Assembly: GCA_030152305.1 (NCBI GenBank)
Contig: JASKOM010000011.1
Span: 1 to 47,626, forward strand
Direction: 5' to 3'
Source of the DNA: Campylobacterota bacterium
GTDB taxonomy: Bacteria > Campylobacterota > Campylobacteria > Campylobacterales > Thiovulaceae
DNA: 47,626 nt
The position numbers were made by a program, and so were the translations under genes. The notes under the pieces are model-generated. The model was not told the DNA's origin. It was given only the letters and a program-made list of their open reading frames with translations, and did no database searches. Positions 34,253 to 44,530 of the stretch are shown here, in pieces. The number at the start of each line of letters is the position of its first letter. The first letter of the stretch is position 1.

Positions 34253-35055
34253 TTTTTCTCTCCATAATTTATAATATTATTTATATGAAACTCGAGAGCT
34301 TTATCATTACAAACATCGATACATCTACCGCAAAGTGTGCATTCTTTATCAGAAACAAACGAACTATTTTTTCCGACCATATTTAACACATCTTTTTCTG
34401 GACATACGACTTTGCATTGCATACAATTTGTGCATTTATTTAAATCATATTTGACTTTAAATATCGAGAATTTGCCGATTAACGAATAAAATGCTCCCAA
34501 TGGACAAATATGCCCACACCAGCCATTTTTCACGACAAATAAATCAAATAAAAAAATCGATAATACGACTCCCCAACCCATTCCAATTCCAAATATTATT
34601 TCTCTCGTAAATATCGAAATTGGACTTATATATTCAAAAGCAGTTAATCCTGAAATCGCTGAAACGATTAAAGTCAAACCGATGAGGTAGAATCTTAAAT
34701 TGCGACTCAAAAATAATTTTCGATCGCCAGTAATATTTAATTTTCGTCTTGACCAATTTGCAAGATCTGTAACTAAATTAACGGGACAAACCCAAGAACA
34801 AAAAGCTCGACCGCCAAAAATTGCATAAAATAAAACGATAATCAAAGCACCGATTATTAAATCTATCGATACAAGAGTTCCAGTTGCCAAAATTTGTAAA
34901 AGAGCAAACGGATCAGCCAACGGAATAGTTTCAAAAAGTTTAGAACTTGATAAATTTCCCATTAAAATATTCCAGCCCCAAACATTGGCACCAAAATATA
35001 AAAATAAAATAATAAATTGCGAGAATCTTCTTAAATATAAATATTTATTCGTCAT
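34249..35055 (-). CDS. napH: NapH, membrane iron-sulphur quinol dehydrogenase subunit
   Basis: The 268-residue inner-membrane protein takes electrons from menaquinol together with NapG. Four membrane helices are seen, with the two cytoplasmic Cys motifs CSWVCPVNL and CGHICPLGA, and near the C-terminus two ferredoxin-type clusters (CTNCMQCKVVCPE and CTLCGRCIDVC). In Campylobacterota NapGH replaces NapC, which is absent here. It overlaps napG by 11 bases and napB by 4. Confidence 0.93.
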   Translation of the reverse strand: MTNKYLYLRRFSQFIILFLYFGANVWGWNILMGNLSSSKLFETIPLADPFALLQILATGTLVSIDLIIGALIIVLFYAIFGGRAFCSWVCPVNLVTDLANWSRRKLNITGDRKLFLSRNLRFYLIGLTLIVSAISGLTAFEYISPISIFTREIIFGIGMGWGVVLSIFLFDLFVVKNGWCGHICPLGAFYSLIGKFSIFKVKYDLNKCTNCMQCKVVCPEKDVLNMVGKNSSFVSDKECTLCGRCIDVCNDKALEFHINNIINYGEKK

Positions 35056-35839
35056 CGCTAAACTCCATATTTTTTAAATAATCACCAGCTGATTTATCAC
35101 CGATTCCACCGTCAAGCTCTTTTTGAACTTTTACATCTTTTAATCGAACCTCATCGTTTTGATCCCAACCTTTTATATAACTAGAATCAACTGAACCTAA
35201 AACAGAATCACGAGGCAAAACTCTAATTGCAGGTGTTTTCGTGATACAAGCTTTTTCACAAAGTCCGCAACCTGTGCAAATATCACTATCAACTTCAGGC
35301 AATAAAAAAGCATGTTTTCCAGTTCGTTCATTTCGTTGATAAACTAATTTAATTGCCTGATCTAAAATTGGACAAGCTCGATAACAGACATCACATTGAA
35401 TTCCCCAATAAGCAACACATGATTTATTATCAACGATTGCGATTCCCATTTGAGCTTTATTAATATCTAATTTATTAGTCTCTTTATTTGAAACCAGATT
35501 TAAATCTAAAGCTCCAGTTGGACATGGTGGCACACATGGAATATCTTCACACATGTAACACGGAATCTCTCGAGGAATAAAATATGGTGTTCCAATTGGC
35601 AAACCGTCGCCAGTTTTTGCAAGTTTCAAACTATCAAACGGACAAGCCTCGACACAAATTCCGCATTTAATACATTTTGATAAAAATATATTTTCTGGAA
35701 CAGCTGCGGGAGGTCTAAGAATAAATGGTGAAGCTTTTGCTTCGTTTAAATATCCACTCCAAACTAAACCGCCCATTGTTGCAAGTCCAATAGCCTTTGC
35801 AGAGTTAAGCAAAAATTCTCTTCTATTCAACTCTTTCAT
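35045..35839 (-). CDS. napG: NapG, periplasmic iron-sulphur protein
   Basis: The 264-residue protein has a twin-arginine signal (NRREFLLNSAKAIGLATMGG) and is exported folded. It has four cysteine groups (CIKCGICVEACPF, CYMCEDIPCVPPCP, CVAYWGIQCDVCYRACP, CTGCGLCEKACI), so up to four [4Fe-4S] clusters. With NapH it passes menaquinol electrons to NapB. It starts 13 bases after napA and overlaps napH by 11 bases. Confidence 0.93.
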   Translation of the reverse strand: MKELNRREFLLNSAKAIGLATMGGLVWSGYLNEAKASPFILRPPAAVPENIFLSKCIKCGICVEACPFDSLKLAKTGDGLPIGTPYFIPREIPCYMCEDIPCVPPCPTGALDLNLVSNKETNKLDINKAQMGIAIVDNKSCVAYWGIQCDVCYRACPILDQAIKLVYQRNERTGKHAFLLPEVDSDICTGCGLCEKACITKTPAIRVLPRDSVLGSVDSSYIKGWDQNDEVRLKDVKVQKELDGGIGDKSAGDYLKNMEFSDDE

Positions 35840-35852
35840 TTTTTATCAAACC

Positions 35853-38642
35853 TTAAGCCTTAGAAATTTTGACAGCACATTTTTTATAATCTGTCTGTTT
35901 CGAAATTGGACAAGTTGCATCAAGTGTAACTTTATTAATATAAACTCGTTCATCAAACCAAGGAACATAAACTAAACCGACTGGTGGTCTATTTCTTCCG
36001 TTTAATTCGACTCTTGCTTTTACTTTTCCTCGTCGGCTTTCAACCCAAACAAATTCTCGTCGTTTTACACCTAATTTTTCAGCATCTTGTGGGTGCATAT
36101 AACATAAAGCTTCTGGAACGGCTCGATATAATTCAGGAACTCGCATCGTCATAGTTCCAGAATGCCAATGTTCAAGAACTCGACCTGTTGCTAACCAGAA
36201 CGGATAATCAGCTGTTGGCAGTTCAGGAGCTTCCATAAATGGTCGGAAAAATATTTTTGCTTTATTTTTAATCGAAACTTCTTCAGGATTTGTAGGTTTT
36301 GTTAAATCACCTGTTGCTAATTTTTTCATGGCATCACCATAAAATGCGAAATCGCCATTATTAGCTTTTCGAGCATATGGATCATATTTTGCATTGAATC
36401 GCCATTGAGTCTCTTTGCCATCAACAACAGGCCATTTTAAACCTCGAACTTTATGATAAGTATCGAAATCAGCTAAATCATGACCATGACCTAAACCGAA
36501 TTTTCTATAATCTTCCCATAAATATTTATGAACAAAAAAGCCGTAACCTTTCCATGGTTGTCCATCTGAACCGATAACATTTCGTTTGTCGCCATTTACT
36601 TCAGTATTTGGATTCCAGCCCATAATTGGATCTTCAGCTTTAAACGATTTTGCTTCTTTGTTTGCAAATAAAACATCAAATAAACTATCTTCTGGTTTAT
36701 AGCCCATTTTTTTAGCTTCTTCTAAAACAGAAGGTAAAATTGTTCCATCAGCTAATTTTTTCTCGCCCCAAACTTCACTTAATTTAAATCGTTTTGCAAA
36801 TTCGAGATATTGCCAAAGGTCAGGCATTGCATCACCAACTGGTGTAACTTGCTGTTTCCAGTGTTGAGTTCGTCTTTCAGCATTACCGTAAGCACCCCAT
36901 TTTTCATAAATCATTGCACTTGGTAAGATGAGGTCAGAAACTTTTGCCGAAATTCCAGGATAGCCATCAGAAGTAATAATAAAATTATTCATTTCTCGAG
37001 CTGTTTTGATCCAGTGATTTGCATTTGCTGTATCTTGCCATGGATTACAAACTTGAACCCAAGCCCATTTAATTTTGCTATCTTCAAGATCTCGCATAAT
37101 TTGCACAATATGAGAACCATCTTTAGGATTAAGTGTCGTTGCAGGAATTTCCCAAATATGTTCAGTATGTTCTCGATGTTTCGGATTTGCTACAACCATA
37201 TCAGCAGGTAATCGATGTGAAAAAGTTCCGACTTCTCGAGCTGTTCCACAAGCTGAAGGTTGTCCAGTTAGCGAAAATGCACCTTCACCCGGTTTTGCCT
37301 GTTTGCCAAGTAAAAAATGAACCATATAAGATTGCTCATTTACCCAAGTTCCTCGAGTATGTTGATTAAAGCCCATTGTCCAAAACGAAACAACTTTTCG
37401 ATTTTTTTCGATATATAAATCAGCCATTGCTTTTAGTTTTTTCTTATAAGATTCTAAATCTTCATTTGGATCACCTTTTGAAACTCTAGCTGTATAATCT
37501 AAATCATAAGGCTGTAACCCTTTTTTAAAATCTTCAAAACCAATTATCCAATGAGCTCCAGCTTTACCTGAATTTTTCATTTCCATGATTTTATTTTTTT
37601 GATCATAGCCAAGATATTTCAACGAAACTAATTCAAAATCTGTTAATTCTTTTTCTTTTTGTTTTTTTGCAGTATCAAGTTCAGAAGGTTTGTATTTTGC
37701 ATGATTGACTTCTTCTCGCATTCCGTAGCCAATATCAGCAAAACCAGTTGTAAAAACTATATTTTTATTTACGAAATCCCAATCAATCGATTGAGGCGAG
37801 TTATAAACGATTTCTCGAGCAATATAATTCCAAATTGCAAGATCAGTCGAAGGTCTAAAAATAATTTCGATATCAGCTAAATCTGAAGTTCTATTCGTAT
37901 AAGTCGAAAGATTAATTACTTTTACTCGATCGGGATTTGTTAATTTTCTGTCTGTAACACGACTCCATAAAATTGGATGCATTTCAGCCATATTTGCTCC
38001 CCAAGTTACGATCGTATCGGTTAATTCGATATCGTCGTAACAACCACTTGGTTCATCAATTCCGAAAGTTTGCATGAAACCTGCAACAGCAGAAGCCATA
38101 CAATGTCTAGCATTTGGATCAATATTATTAGTTCTCCAACCTGCTTTTGCAAGTTTTAACATTGCATAACCTTCATGAATCGTATGTTGTCCAGATGAAA
38201 AAATACCAACACCAGTTGGCCCAAGTTCATTATAAGCTGATTTGAAATGTTTTTCCATTTCATCAAAAGCTCTTTGCCAACTTACAGGTTTAAAATTTCC
38301 ATCTTTTTTAAAATTGCCATTTTCATCAACTCGTAATAACGGAGTTTTTAATCGGTCAGCACCATACATAATTTTGGCATTAAAATAGCCTTTTATACAG
38401 TTCAAACCGCGATTAACAGGAGCTGCTGGATCACCTTTGACGGCAACGATTGAATCATCTTTTGTTGCAACCATGATTCCACAACCAGTTCCACAAAAAC
38501 GACAAACAGCTTTATCCCATTTCCAATTTGCTTCGGCATTTTGGCTTTCAGCTTGAAGTTTGGCAGGTAAAGAAATTCCTACTGTTGAAGCAACAGATGC
38601 AGCAGCAGCACTTTTTAAAAAATCTCTTCGAGAAATTGACAT
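35853..38642 (-). CDS. napA: NapA, catalytic subunit of periplasmic nitrate reductase
   Basis: The 929-residue molybdoenzyme reduces nitrate to nitrite in the periplasm. It has a Tat signal ([17 protein letters not shown]), the [4Fe-4S] ligands Cys47, Cys50, Cys54 and Cys82 ([20 protein letters not shown]) and Cys181 ([10 protein letters not shown]), which ligates the bis-MGD molybdenum. The length fits the epsilonproteobacterial form, ~100 residues longer than the E. coli one. It is the first gene of napAGHBFLD. A strong AAGGAG precedes the ATG by 6 bases, and a CRP/FNR-like palindrome lies about 140 bases upstream. Confidence 0.97.
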   Translation of the reverse strand: MSISRRDFLKSAAAASVASTVGISLPAKLQAESQNAEANWKWDKAVCRFCGTGCGIMVATKDDSIVAVKGDPAAPVNRGLNCIKGYFNAKIMYGADRLKTPLLRVDENGNFKKDGNFKPVSWQRAFDEMEKHFKSAYNELGPTGVGIFSSGQHTIHEGYAMLKLAKAGWRTNNIDPNARHCMASAVAGFMQTFGIDEPSGCYDDIELTDTIVTWGANMAEMHPILWSRVTDRKLTNPDRVKVINLSTYTNRTSDLADIEIIFRPSTDLAIWNYIAREIVYNSPQSIDWDFVNKNIVFTTGFADIGYGMREEVNHAKYKPSELDTAKKQKEKELTDFELVSLKYLGYDQKNKIMEMKNSGKAGAHWIIGFEDFKKGLQPYDLDYTARVSKGDPNEDLESYKKKLKAMADLYIEKNRKVVSFWTMGFNQHTRGTWVNEQSYMVHFLLGKQAKPGEGAFSLTGQPSACGTAREVGTFSHRLPADMVVANPKHREHTEHIWEIPATTLNPKDGSHIVQIMRDLEDSKIKWAWVQVCNPWQDTANANHWIKTAREMNNFIITSDGYPGISAKVSDLILPSAMIYEKWGAYGNAERRTQHWKQQVTPVGDAMPDLWQYLEFAKRFKLSEVWGEKKLADGTILPSVLEEAKKMGYKPEDSLFDVLFANKEAKSFKAEDPIMGWNPNTEVNGDKRNVIGSDGQPWKGYGFFVHKYLWEDYRKFGLGHGHDLADFDTYHKVRGLKWPVVDGKETQWRFNAKYDPYARKANNGDFAFYGDAMKKLATGDLTKPTNPEEVSIKNKAKIFFRPFMEAPELPTADYPFWLATGRVLEHWHSGTMTMRVPELYRAVPEALCYMHPQDAEKLGVKRREFVWVESRRGKVKARVELNGRNRPPVGLVYVPWFDERVYINKVTLDATCPISKQTDYKKCAVKISKA

Positions 38643-38782
38643 CTTTTTCTCCTTTAGATCATCGCTAAATTTTAAATAATCAAAATCACTAATCTTAACT
38701 TTAACTTAATAAATTAATTAAAAGTTTAAAATAAGCTTTTTTGACTTGATTTGAATCTTAGCATTTACAAAAAAATAGGAGA

Positions 38783-38796
38783 TTGACAATTATCAA
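38783..38796 (-). promoter_or_regulatory. CRP/FNR-type operator upstream of nap
   Basis: TTGACAATTATCAA matches the FNR-type palindrome TTGAT-N4-ATCAA in 9 of 10 positions. A weaker neighbour, TTGATTTGAATCTT, is at 38746-38759. Regulation of nap by CRP/FNR-type factors (such as NssR) is known in Campylobacter, but which regulator acts here is not visible. Confidence 0.45.
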
Positions 38797-38867
38797 ATTT
38801 TATTTAAAATATTGATGTATGTTAATGAGATCAGAATTTTAAAAATATAAATAATAAAAAATGTAAA

Positions 38868-38886
38868 TCGTTGCACGAAACAACGA
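38868..38886. repeat. Inverted repeat TCGTTG-N7-CAACGA
   Basis: A perfect 6-bp inverted repeat between rnpB and napA (TCGTTG at 38868-38873, CAACGA at 38881-38886). It could be an operator half-site pair or a small hairpin after rnpB. The rest of 38643-38957 shows only AT-rich sequence with the CRP/FNR-like site. Confidence 0.35.
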
Positions 38887-38957
38887 ATTAATTTATATAA
38901 AAATTGTTTGTATTTATTTGAGAATTTATATAATAAAAATATTATTTTTGCAGGTTT

Positions 38958-39288
38958 GCAGAATGGTATAAGCCGAGTTCTGTCGAGAATAACTATTTAT
39001 CTACACTTTGTTTTACAACTAAGTTCTAGCGAGAGATTTTTAAATGTGGAACTTATACCAAATCTCTCTTGCTATGGGTTGGGTTTATATAGCTCTTAAG
39101 ATCACTCAAAAGACTGGTAGTCTCTTACTCTACCGTTTCACCCTTACCAAATCAAATTAATTTAATTTGGCGGTCTTCTCTCTGTTACACTTTCCCTCAT
39201 TTTGCAATGGCTATCCGTTAGATAGAACCCTGTTCCACTATAGCTCGGACTTTCCTCTCTGTGTTCAGAGCAGTTATTTCCATTCTGC
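38958..39288 (-). ncRNA. rnpB: RNase P RNA
   Basis: The catalytic RNA that trims the 5' ends of tRNAs, about 331 nt, read on the minus strand. The ends pair as helix P1: GCAGAATG at the 5' end (39288-39281) with CATTCTGC at the 3' end. Core signatures are GAGGAAAGTCCGAGC near the 5' end, ACAGAGAGAAGACCGCC and GGTAAGGGTGAAACGGTAGAGTAAGAG-type blocks in the middle, and GACAGAACTCGGCTTATA near the 3' end. These are the CR-I to CR-V regions of bacterial type A. Exact ends are uncertain by a few bases. It lies between the SQR-like gene and nap, all on one strand. Confidence 0.93.
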
Positions 39289-39368
39289 TTTTAACATTTT
39301 AACATTGTTTAAACTATTTTTCTAACGATGTCTTATGTTTTTATATTTTGTGTTATTTTAATAACTAT

Positions 39369-40547
39369 TTACATTCCTAGTATTCGCGGAATATAACCTA
39401 ATTTTGAATATTTTGCATAACAACCCCAAGCTTTTTTTAACCAATGTCCAACATATGGAAGCGGAATCATTAATTGTTTATCGTCATCTCGATATACAAA
39501 AGCTGCACCACTACCTGTATCCATTACACATAAAATATTCATATGATCTTGATAATTTTCTTTTTGGAAAGGTAAATAATTTTCTTTGATAATTATATTT
39601 TGTGCTACACCTCTTGCCATAACTTCTGCGATATGACCTTGTTTCGCTCTCCAATCTGCTCCATCTAATTTTGCAACATCTCCAACGGCATAGATATTTT
39701 CAAAACCTTTTACTTCACAGTATTGATTTATTTCGATAAACCCAGCTTCGCTTAATGGTAAATCTGATTGCATTTCTTTGCCAGTGTTACCTGGAACAAA
39801 TACGATGAGGTCAGATTCAAGATAACTATTATCTTCAAAAATGACTTTATTTTTTTCGAATTCTTTGATTTTTTTACCATAATGTTGTTTTAAATTCATC
39901 GCTTCAAAAATTTGATTTATTTTTTCAACTGATTCTTTGCCCATTCTTGCACCTGGTGTATCCATTGGAGCAAAAAAAGTTAATTCAAAATTATCGCGAA
40001 TGCCTAAATTTTTTAATCGATTATGAACATTAAAAAATAGTTCAAAAGCTGGACCACCACGAACAGCTGAAGAATCTTTTGGATTACCGCCAAAGCCCAT
40101 TGCGATTTTGCCACTACCTTCAGCGATTAATAATTCTAATTTTCGATATATTTCAAGTGATTCTTGTGGATCACCGCAAATAGATAAAGTATTTTCATAG
40201 CCTTTGTGTTTTAATTTTCCAGCACCAATTGCTATTATTAAATAATCAAAAGTTAATTTAGACTTGTTTTTTAATAAAACATATTTTTCAGTGCCTACGA
40301 TTTCAACGACCTCATCAATAATTAAATTAAAATTTCGTCGTTCAGCAATTTGATTAAGTGGAATAACATTATCTGAAAATCGTTTTTCACCAGTAGGAAT
40401 CCAAATAGATGTTGGAGAAATATAAAAATATTTGCGATCTGAAATAAGAGTTACATTAAGATAATGTTCTTTTGCAAGAGCAATTGCACTTTCAACACCT
40501 GCAAAACCTCCACCTAAAATAAGAATATTTTTTCTAAGCTTATGCAT
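39369..40547 (-). CDS. SQR-like FAD-dependent oxidoreductase
   Basis: The 392-residue flavoprotein has the FAD loop LGGGFAGVESA at residues 11-21, a second glycine-rich loop IAIGAGKLKH and a C-terminal FENIYAVGDVAKL. This is the fold of sulphide:quinone oxidoreductase and type II NADH dehydrogenase. The motif NILCVMDTGSGAAF with Cys340 fits the SQR catalytic cysteine (Cys356 in Acidithiobacillus). Cys124 fits Cys128, but the third one (Cys160 there) appears to be replaced in the PKDSSAVRGGP region. It may therefore be a related quinone reductase, not a true SQR. It directly follows a 65-residue membrane protein (TAA-ATG), with AAAAGG ahead of its ATG. Confidence 0.75.
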   Translation of the reverse strand: MHKLRKNILILGGGFAGVESAIALAKEHYLNVTLISDRKYFYISPTSIWIPTGEKRFSDNVIPLNQIAERRNFNLIIDEVVEIVGTEKYVLLKNKSKLTFDYLIIAIGAGKLKHKGYENTLSICGDPQESLEIYRKLELLIAEGSGKIAMGFGGNPKDSSAVRGGPAFELFFNVHNRLKNLGIRDNFELTFFAPMDTPGARMGKESVEKINQIFEAMNLKQHYGKKIKEFEKNKVIFEDNSYLESDLIVFVPGNTGKEMQSDLPLSEAGFIEINQYCEVKGFENIYAVGDVAKLDGADWRAKQGHIAEVMARGVAQNIIIKENYLPFQKENYQDHMNILCVMDTGSGAAFVYRDDDKQLMIPLPYVGHWLKKAWGCYAKYSKLGYIPRILGM

Positions 40548-40745
40548 TTAAAACCTTTTTAATAAATATGGAACATCATGATATTGATCTTCAACTGTTC
40601 CAAAATAGTGATGAGCAAAGGCATAAATACCTCCGATTATAATAAGACCAAAAATAACTTTACGAATTAAGTTATTTTTTTCAACTGATATTGTATTGCC
40701 TGTAAAATCGTCAATTTGATTCATTGATGGTTCGAATTCAGTCAT
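40548..40745 (-). CDS. Small single-helix membrane protein upstream of the SQR-like gene
   Basis: The 65-residue protein has about 28 polar residues, one membrane helix (IRKVIFGLIIIGGIYAFAHHYFG, about 27-48) and a short tail with two histidines and acidic residues. Its stop codon touches the start codon of the flavoprotein gene, so the two are co-translated and it may serve as a membrane anchor or a small partner for it. I do not recognise a family. The operon promoter is probably TATAAT at 40779-40774. Confidence 0.6.
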   Translation of the reverse strand: MTEFEPSMNQIDDFTGNTISVEKNNLIRKVIFGLIIIGGIYAFAHHYFGTVEDQYHDVPYLLKRF

Positions 40746-40773
40746 ATATTTAATTCCGATCTGTTTTTTTATG

Positions 40774-40779
40774 ATTATA
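40774..40779 (-). promoter_or_regulatory. -10 element for the SQR-like operon
   Basis: TATAAT on the minus strand, about 30 bases before the ATG of the small membrane protein. A short inverted repeat AGTTCGTGGAGAACT at 40801-40815 lies just upstream and could be an operator. The remaining gap to argG shows nothing else. Confidence 0.45.
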
Positions 40780-40897
40780 TAACAATTAATTTATATTTTT
40801 AGTTCGTGGAGAACTAATAAATTAAGAAGAACTTTTAGTCAATTTATGATCATATAAAATATTAATAATTTTTATATAATCATAAAAAGTTTATTTG

Positions 40898-42112
40898 TTA
40901 ATTTCGAACATTTCCAGCAATAATAAATCGAAGAGCATTTAATTTAATAAATCCACCTGCATCTTTTTGGTCATAAACAACATCTTCTTCAAAAGTTGCA
41001 TAATTATTATTAAATAGACTTTTAGCTGAACTTCTACCAACAACGATAACATTGCCTTTATAAAGTTTTAATTTAACTTTACCTTCGACATTTTCTTGAG
41101 TTTTATCGATTGCTGATTGAATCATTCGTCGTTCAGGTGAAAACCAAAAACCGTTATAAATTAACTTTGCATATTTTGGCATTAATTCATCTTTTAAATG
41201 TGCCTCTTCACGGTCAAGTGTAATCGATTCGATAGCTCGATGAGCTTTAATCATGATTGTTCCACCTGGAGTTTCATAAGCACCTCGGCTTTTCATTCCG
41301 ACATATCTATTTTCTACGATATCAGTTCGACCGATTCCATGTTTTGAACCAAGTTTATTTAATTGTCGTAATAAATTAGCAGGAGATAAATTTTCGCCAT
41401 TTATTGCAATTGGATCACCATTTTTATATTCGATTTCGATATATTCAGCTTCGTTTGGAGCTTTTTCTGGTGAATTTGTCCATTGCCACATATCTTCTTC
41501 TGGTTCAGCATCTGGATTTTCGAGAATTCCACCTTCATAAGAAATATGTAAAAGATTCGCATCAGTCGAATAAGGAGATTTTTTGCCTTTTTTCTCGATA
41601 AAAATTCCGTGAGTTTCAGCATATTTTAATAATTTTTCTCGTGAATTCAGATCCCATTCTCGCCAAGGAGCAATAATTTTAAGTTTTGAGTTTAACGATA
41701 AATAGCCCATTTCGAAACGAACTTGATCATTTCCTTTGCCAGTTGCACCGTGAGCAACACCGTCAGCATTGACTAATCTTGCGATTTCGACTTGTCGTTT
41801 TGCAATTAGCGGTCTAGCGATCGAAGTTCCTAATAAATATTCGCCTTCATAAATCGTATTTGCTCGAAACATTGGAAAAACATAATCACGAACGAATTCT
41901 TCTTGAAGATCTTCGATAAAAATATTTTCTGGTTTAATTCCAAGAGCGATAGCTTTTTGTCTCGCAGGTTCAACTTCTTCACCTTGACCGATATCAGCTG
42001 TAAAAGTAACGACTTCACAATGATATTCGTCTTGAAGCCATTTTAAAATAACACTTGTGTCAAGTCCGCCAGAATAGGCAAGAACTACTTTTTTGACATC
42101 TTTTTTCTTCAT
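40898..42112 (-). CDS. argG: Argininosuccinate synthase
   Basis: The 404-residue enzyme joins citrulline and aspartate with ATP in arginine synthesis. The PP-loop is at the N-terminus ([18 protein letters not shown]); further family motifs are [15 protein letters not shown] and the citrulline/aspartate-binding [19 protein letters not shown]. The reading frame stays open 12 codons further upstream, but the ATG at 42112 has AAAGG about 10 bases before it and gives the usual start [16 protein letters not shown], so it is preferred. The aminotransferase gene ends 37 bases before it. Confidence 0.95.
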   Translation of the reverse strand: MKKKDVKKVVLAYSGGLDTSVILKWLQDEYHCEVVTFTADIGQGEEVEPARQKAIALGIKPENIFIEDLQEEFVRDYVFPMFRANTIYEGEYLLGTSIARPLIAKRQVEIARLVNADGVAHGATGKGNDQVRFEMGYLSLNSKLKIIAPWREWDLNSREKLLKYAETHGIFIEKKGKKSPYSTDANLLHISYEGGILENPDAEPEEDMWQWTNSPEKAPNEAEYIEIEYKNGDPIAINGENLSPANLLRQLNKLGSKHGIGRTDIVENRYVGMKSRGAYETPGGTIMIKAHRAIESITLDREEAHLKDELMPKYAKLIYNGFWFSPERRMIQSAIDKTQENVEGKVKLKLYKGNVIVVGRSSAKSLFNNNYATFEEDVVYDQKDAGGFIKLNALRFIIAGNVRN

Positions 42113-42149
42113 ATTTTTATAACCTTTTAGTTTTTTATATTTTATCAAA

Positions 42150-43256
42150 TCAAATAAGATTTAATATTTTTTCTGTAAATATTTTATTAGCTGTTCCATC
42201 AAATTTTCTAATTCCCATTTTATCGAGAACCACTTCAACCGAATTAACTGCCCAAGAAATTTCATGATTTTCGATTAAGCCCATATTATTTATTCTGAAC
42301 ATAACATCTTTCATTTCGTCTTGACCACTTGCAACACTAACATTAAACTCTTTTGCCAACATTTTTTTAATAGCTGGAGCTTTGTCGTGATAAATAGTCG
42401 TCATTGCCAAAGATGGAACTTTTGGATAAATCGTTAAACCAATTCCAGATAAAGCTGAAATCACCGCTTTGCTTCGAATTGCTGTTCGTTGATAGACCTC
42501 ATCGAAACCAATTTGATCAAATTCTTCAAGCATTGCAAGAAGACCAATAATTAAAGTCGTTGTTGCTGTATAAGCCGTTGTATTTGTTCTCTGTTTTTTT
42601 ATTTCAGAATATAAATTAAAATAAAAGCCTTTGCCTTTGCCAATTTTTTCGATTGCTCGATTACTTAATCCGAGAATTGCTAAACCTGGTGGTAACATGA
42701 AAGCTTTTTGACTTCCGCCAATAATTGCATCAATATTCGAAATATCAATTTTTTCAACACCCATAGCCGTAATTGCATCAGCGATAATTATAATATTTGG
42801 GTTTTTATTTTTTACGGCTTTTGCAATTTCCTCAACTGGATGTCTCAATCCGCCTGAACTTTCGCTAATTTGAATAGCAACTGCATCAATAGAACTATCA
42901 TTTTCGATTTCTCTCATAATGTCTTCTATTGATGTTGGAGTATTCCATTCGTATTTTAATTCTTTTACTGGAATTTTATGAGCTTCAGCGATGTTTCTAA
43001 ATCTTTCACCAAATTTTCCTGAATTAACAGAAAGTAATTTCGATGAGGTAAGATTTGTTACGGCACTTTCCATTGCACCAGTTCCAGAAGATGCTAATAA
43101 AACGATTTCATCGCTACCGATTAATTTAAATAAAAGCTGTCTAGTTTTTGCAAAAATAGCTTCAAACTCTGGTGTTCGATGATGAATCGTTTCATCGCTC
43201 ATACTTTTCCGAATTTTTTCAGGAACTGGAGTCGGTCCTGGAGTAAATAAAAGCAT
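42150..43256 (-). CDS. Class V aminotransferase (serine/alanine-glyoxylate type)
   Basis: The 368-residue PLP enzyme has the family start [11 protein letters not shown], the segment [10 protein letters not shown], the PLP-binding ADAITAMG (Asp160) and the Schiff-base lysine at 184 ([12 protein letters not shown]). Such proteins are annotated as serine-pyruvate, alanine-glyoxylate or 'soluble hydrogenase' subunit; in Epsilonproteobacteria the real substrate is not settled. A GAAAGGAT ribosome-binding site precedes the ATG. It is in line with lolC upstream (52 bases) and argG downstream. Confidence 0.85.
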   Translation of the reverse strand: MLLFTPGPTPVPEKIRKSMSDETIHHRTPEFEAIFAKTRQLLFKLIGSDEIVLLASSGTGAMESAVTNLTSSKLLSVNSGKFGERFRNIAEAHKIPVKELKYEWNTPTSIEDIMREIENDSSIDAVAIQISESSGGLRHPVEEIAKAVKNKNPNIIIIADAITAMGVEKIDISNIDAIIGGSQKAFMLPPGLAILGLSNRAIEKIGKGKGFYFNLYSEIKKQRTNTTAYTATTTLIIGLLAMLEEFDQIGFDEVYQRTAIRSKAVISALSGIGLTIYPKVPSLAMTTIYHDKAPAIKKMLAKEFNVSVASGQDEMKDVMFRINNMGLIENHEISWAVNSVEVVLDKMGIRKFDGTANKIFTEKILNLI

Positions 43257-43308
43257 TTCTATCCTTTATTAATAAAATAAATTTTGCGAAATCTTATCAC
43301 AAGGCTTT

Positions 43309-44517
43309 TTATTCATTTTTTAATACTTTCACGATATCTATTTGACTCGCTTTTCTTGCTGGATAAATTGCTGAAATAACAACGATTAATACCGCTCCGA
43401 TAATAATTGATGTAAAATCGAACGAACTTAACTCCAACGGTAAATGACTTGTTCCGTAAATATCTGCTGGAAGTGTAATAATGTCAAAATGAGACAAAAT
43501 AAATAACCCAAAAAGTCCTAATATCGTTCCTGATAATATGCCACTTATTCCGATTACGACACCTAAATATAAAAATATTTTTTCTATTTCTCGATCTGTG
43601 CCACCCATTGAAACTAATAGAGCAATTTCACTTCGACGATTCATAACAGTCATTAATAACGAACTAATTATATTTACTGATGCAATTAAAATAATTAGCA
43701 TTAGAACTATAAATAATGCTCGTTTTTCCATTTCTAATGCTGAAAATAAATTTCCATTTTGTTCCCACCAACCAACAACTCTATAGTCTTTTGACAATTT
43801 TGTTGATAACAATTTATGATCTTCTTGAGGATTATTACTCCAAATATGAATTCCGTGATAATTATCTTCTGGCATTCCAAGAACTTTTTGAAGAGCTGTT
43901 ATTTCTGCAAAATGATAAGTTTCATCATATGAACTCAAACCTGAAGAAAATTCAGCTATTGGTTGAAACCGTTTTATTTTTGGACTTGAAACAAGCCCAG
44001 CTGGATCTACTTCTGTGAATATATATGTTATTTTTTTTTTAAACGGTATTTGTAGGTCTTCTCTAAATTTTTTTCCGACAATAATCGGAAAATTATCGTT
44101 ATATAAATTTGTATTATTTAATGCTTTATTTATTACGGAATTTATTTGTCGTTCTAAATCGAAATTAATACCAAAAATAAAACCACCTTTCATTTCTCGA
44201 CCATATTTTGCAACTACACTTGAAACCACATAAGGGCTTATTTTTGCTTGTGGCAAGATCTCTTTTATAATGTTTGAAGTATTGTTATCAACATGATCCG
44301 ATGCTGTTGCAACTACTGTTAATGGATAATTCATAATTGACAGTCTGTTTTGTAATTCTCTATCAAAACCGTTCATTATGCTCATTGCAATAATTAACAC
44401 CATAACTCCAAGAGCTATTCCAATGAAAGCTAAAATTGCTGATAAAGAAATAAATGGCTGATCTTTATCAAATCGCAAATATTTTTTTACAAAAAATAAG
44501 ACTAAAGTCCTGTCCAT
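43309..44517 (-). CDS. lolC: LolC/LolE-type ABC transporter permease
   Basis: The 402-residue inner-membrane protein matches LolC/E, which with the ATPase LolD releases lipoproteins from the inner membrane. Features: FVKKYLRFDKDQPFISLSAILAFIGIALGVMVLIIAMSIMNG-type start with the first helix, a large periplasmic domain (about 50-260), and three C-terminal helices with the FtsX-type RRSEIALLVSMGGTDREI and VLIVVISAIYPARKASQIDIVKVLK. LolD is not nearby. As in other Campylobacterota only one LolC/E-like gene may exist. It follows prmC by 13 bases. Confidence 0.85.
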   Translation of the reverse strand: MDRTLVLFFVKKYLRFDKDQPFISLSAILAFIGIALGVMVLIIAMSIMNGFDRELQNRLSIMNYPLTVVATASDHVDNNTSNIIKEILPQAKISPYVVSSVVAKYGREMKGGFIFGINFDLERQINSVINKALNNTNLYNDNFPIIVGKKFREDLQIPFKKKITYIFTEVDPAGLVSSPKIKRFQPIAEFSSGLSSYDETYHFAEITALQKVLGMPEDNYHGIHIWSNNPQEDHKLLSTKLSKDYRVVGWWEQNGNLFSALEMEKRALFIVLMLIILIASVNIISSLLMTVMNRRSEIALLVSMGGTDREIEKIFLYLGVVIGISGILSGTILGLFGLFILSHFDIITLPADIYGTSHLPLELSSFDFTSIIIGAVLIVVISAIYPARKASQIDIVKVLKNE

Positions 44518-44530
44518 ACATATATTCTTT

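Noticed and set aside
38908..39099. Small plus-strand reading frame
   Set aside because: Lies across the RNase P RNA gene and is explained by it.
42113..42148. Twelve-codon extension of argG
   Set aside because: The ATG at 42112 has its own ribosome-binding site and gives the family's normal start.
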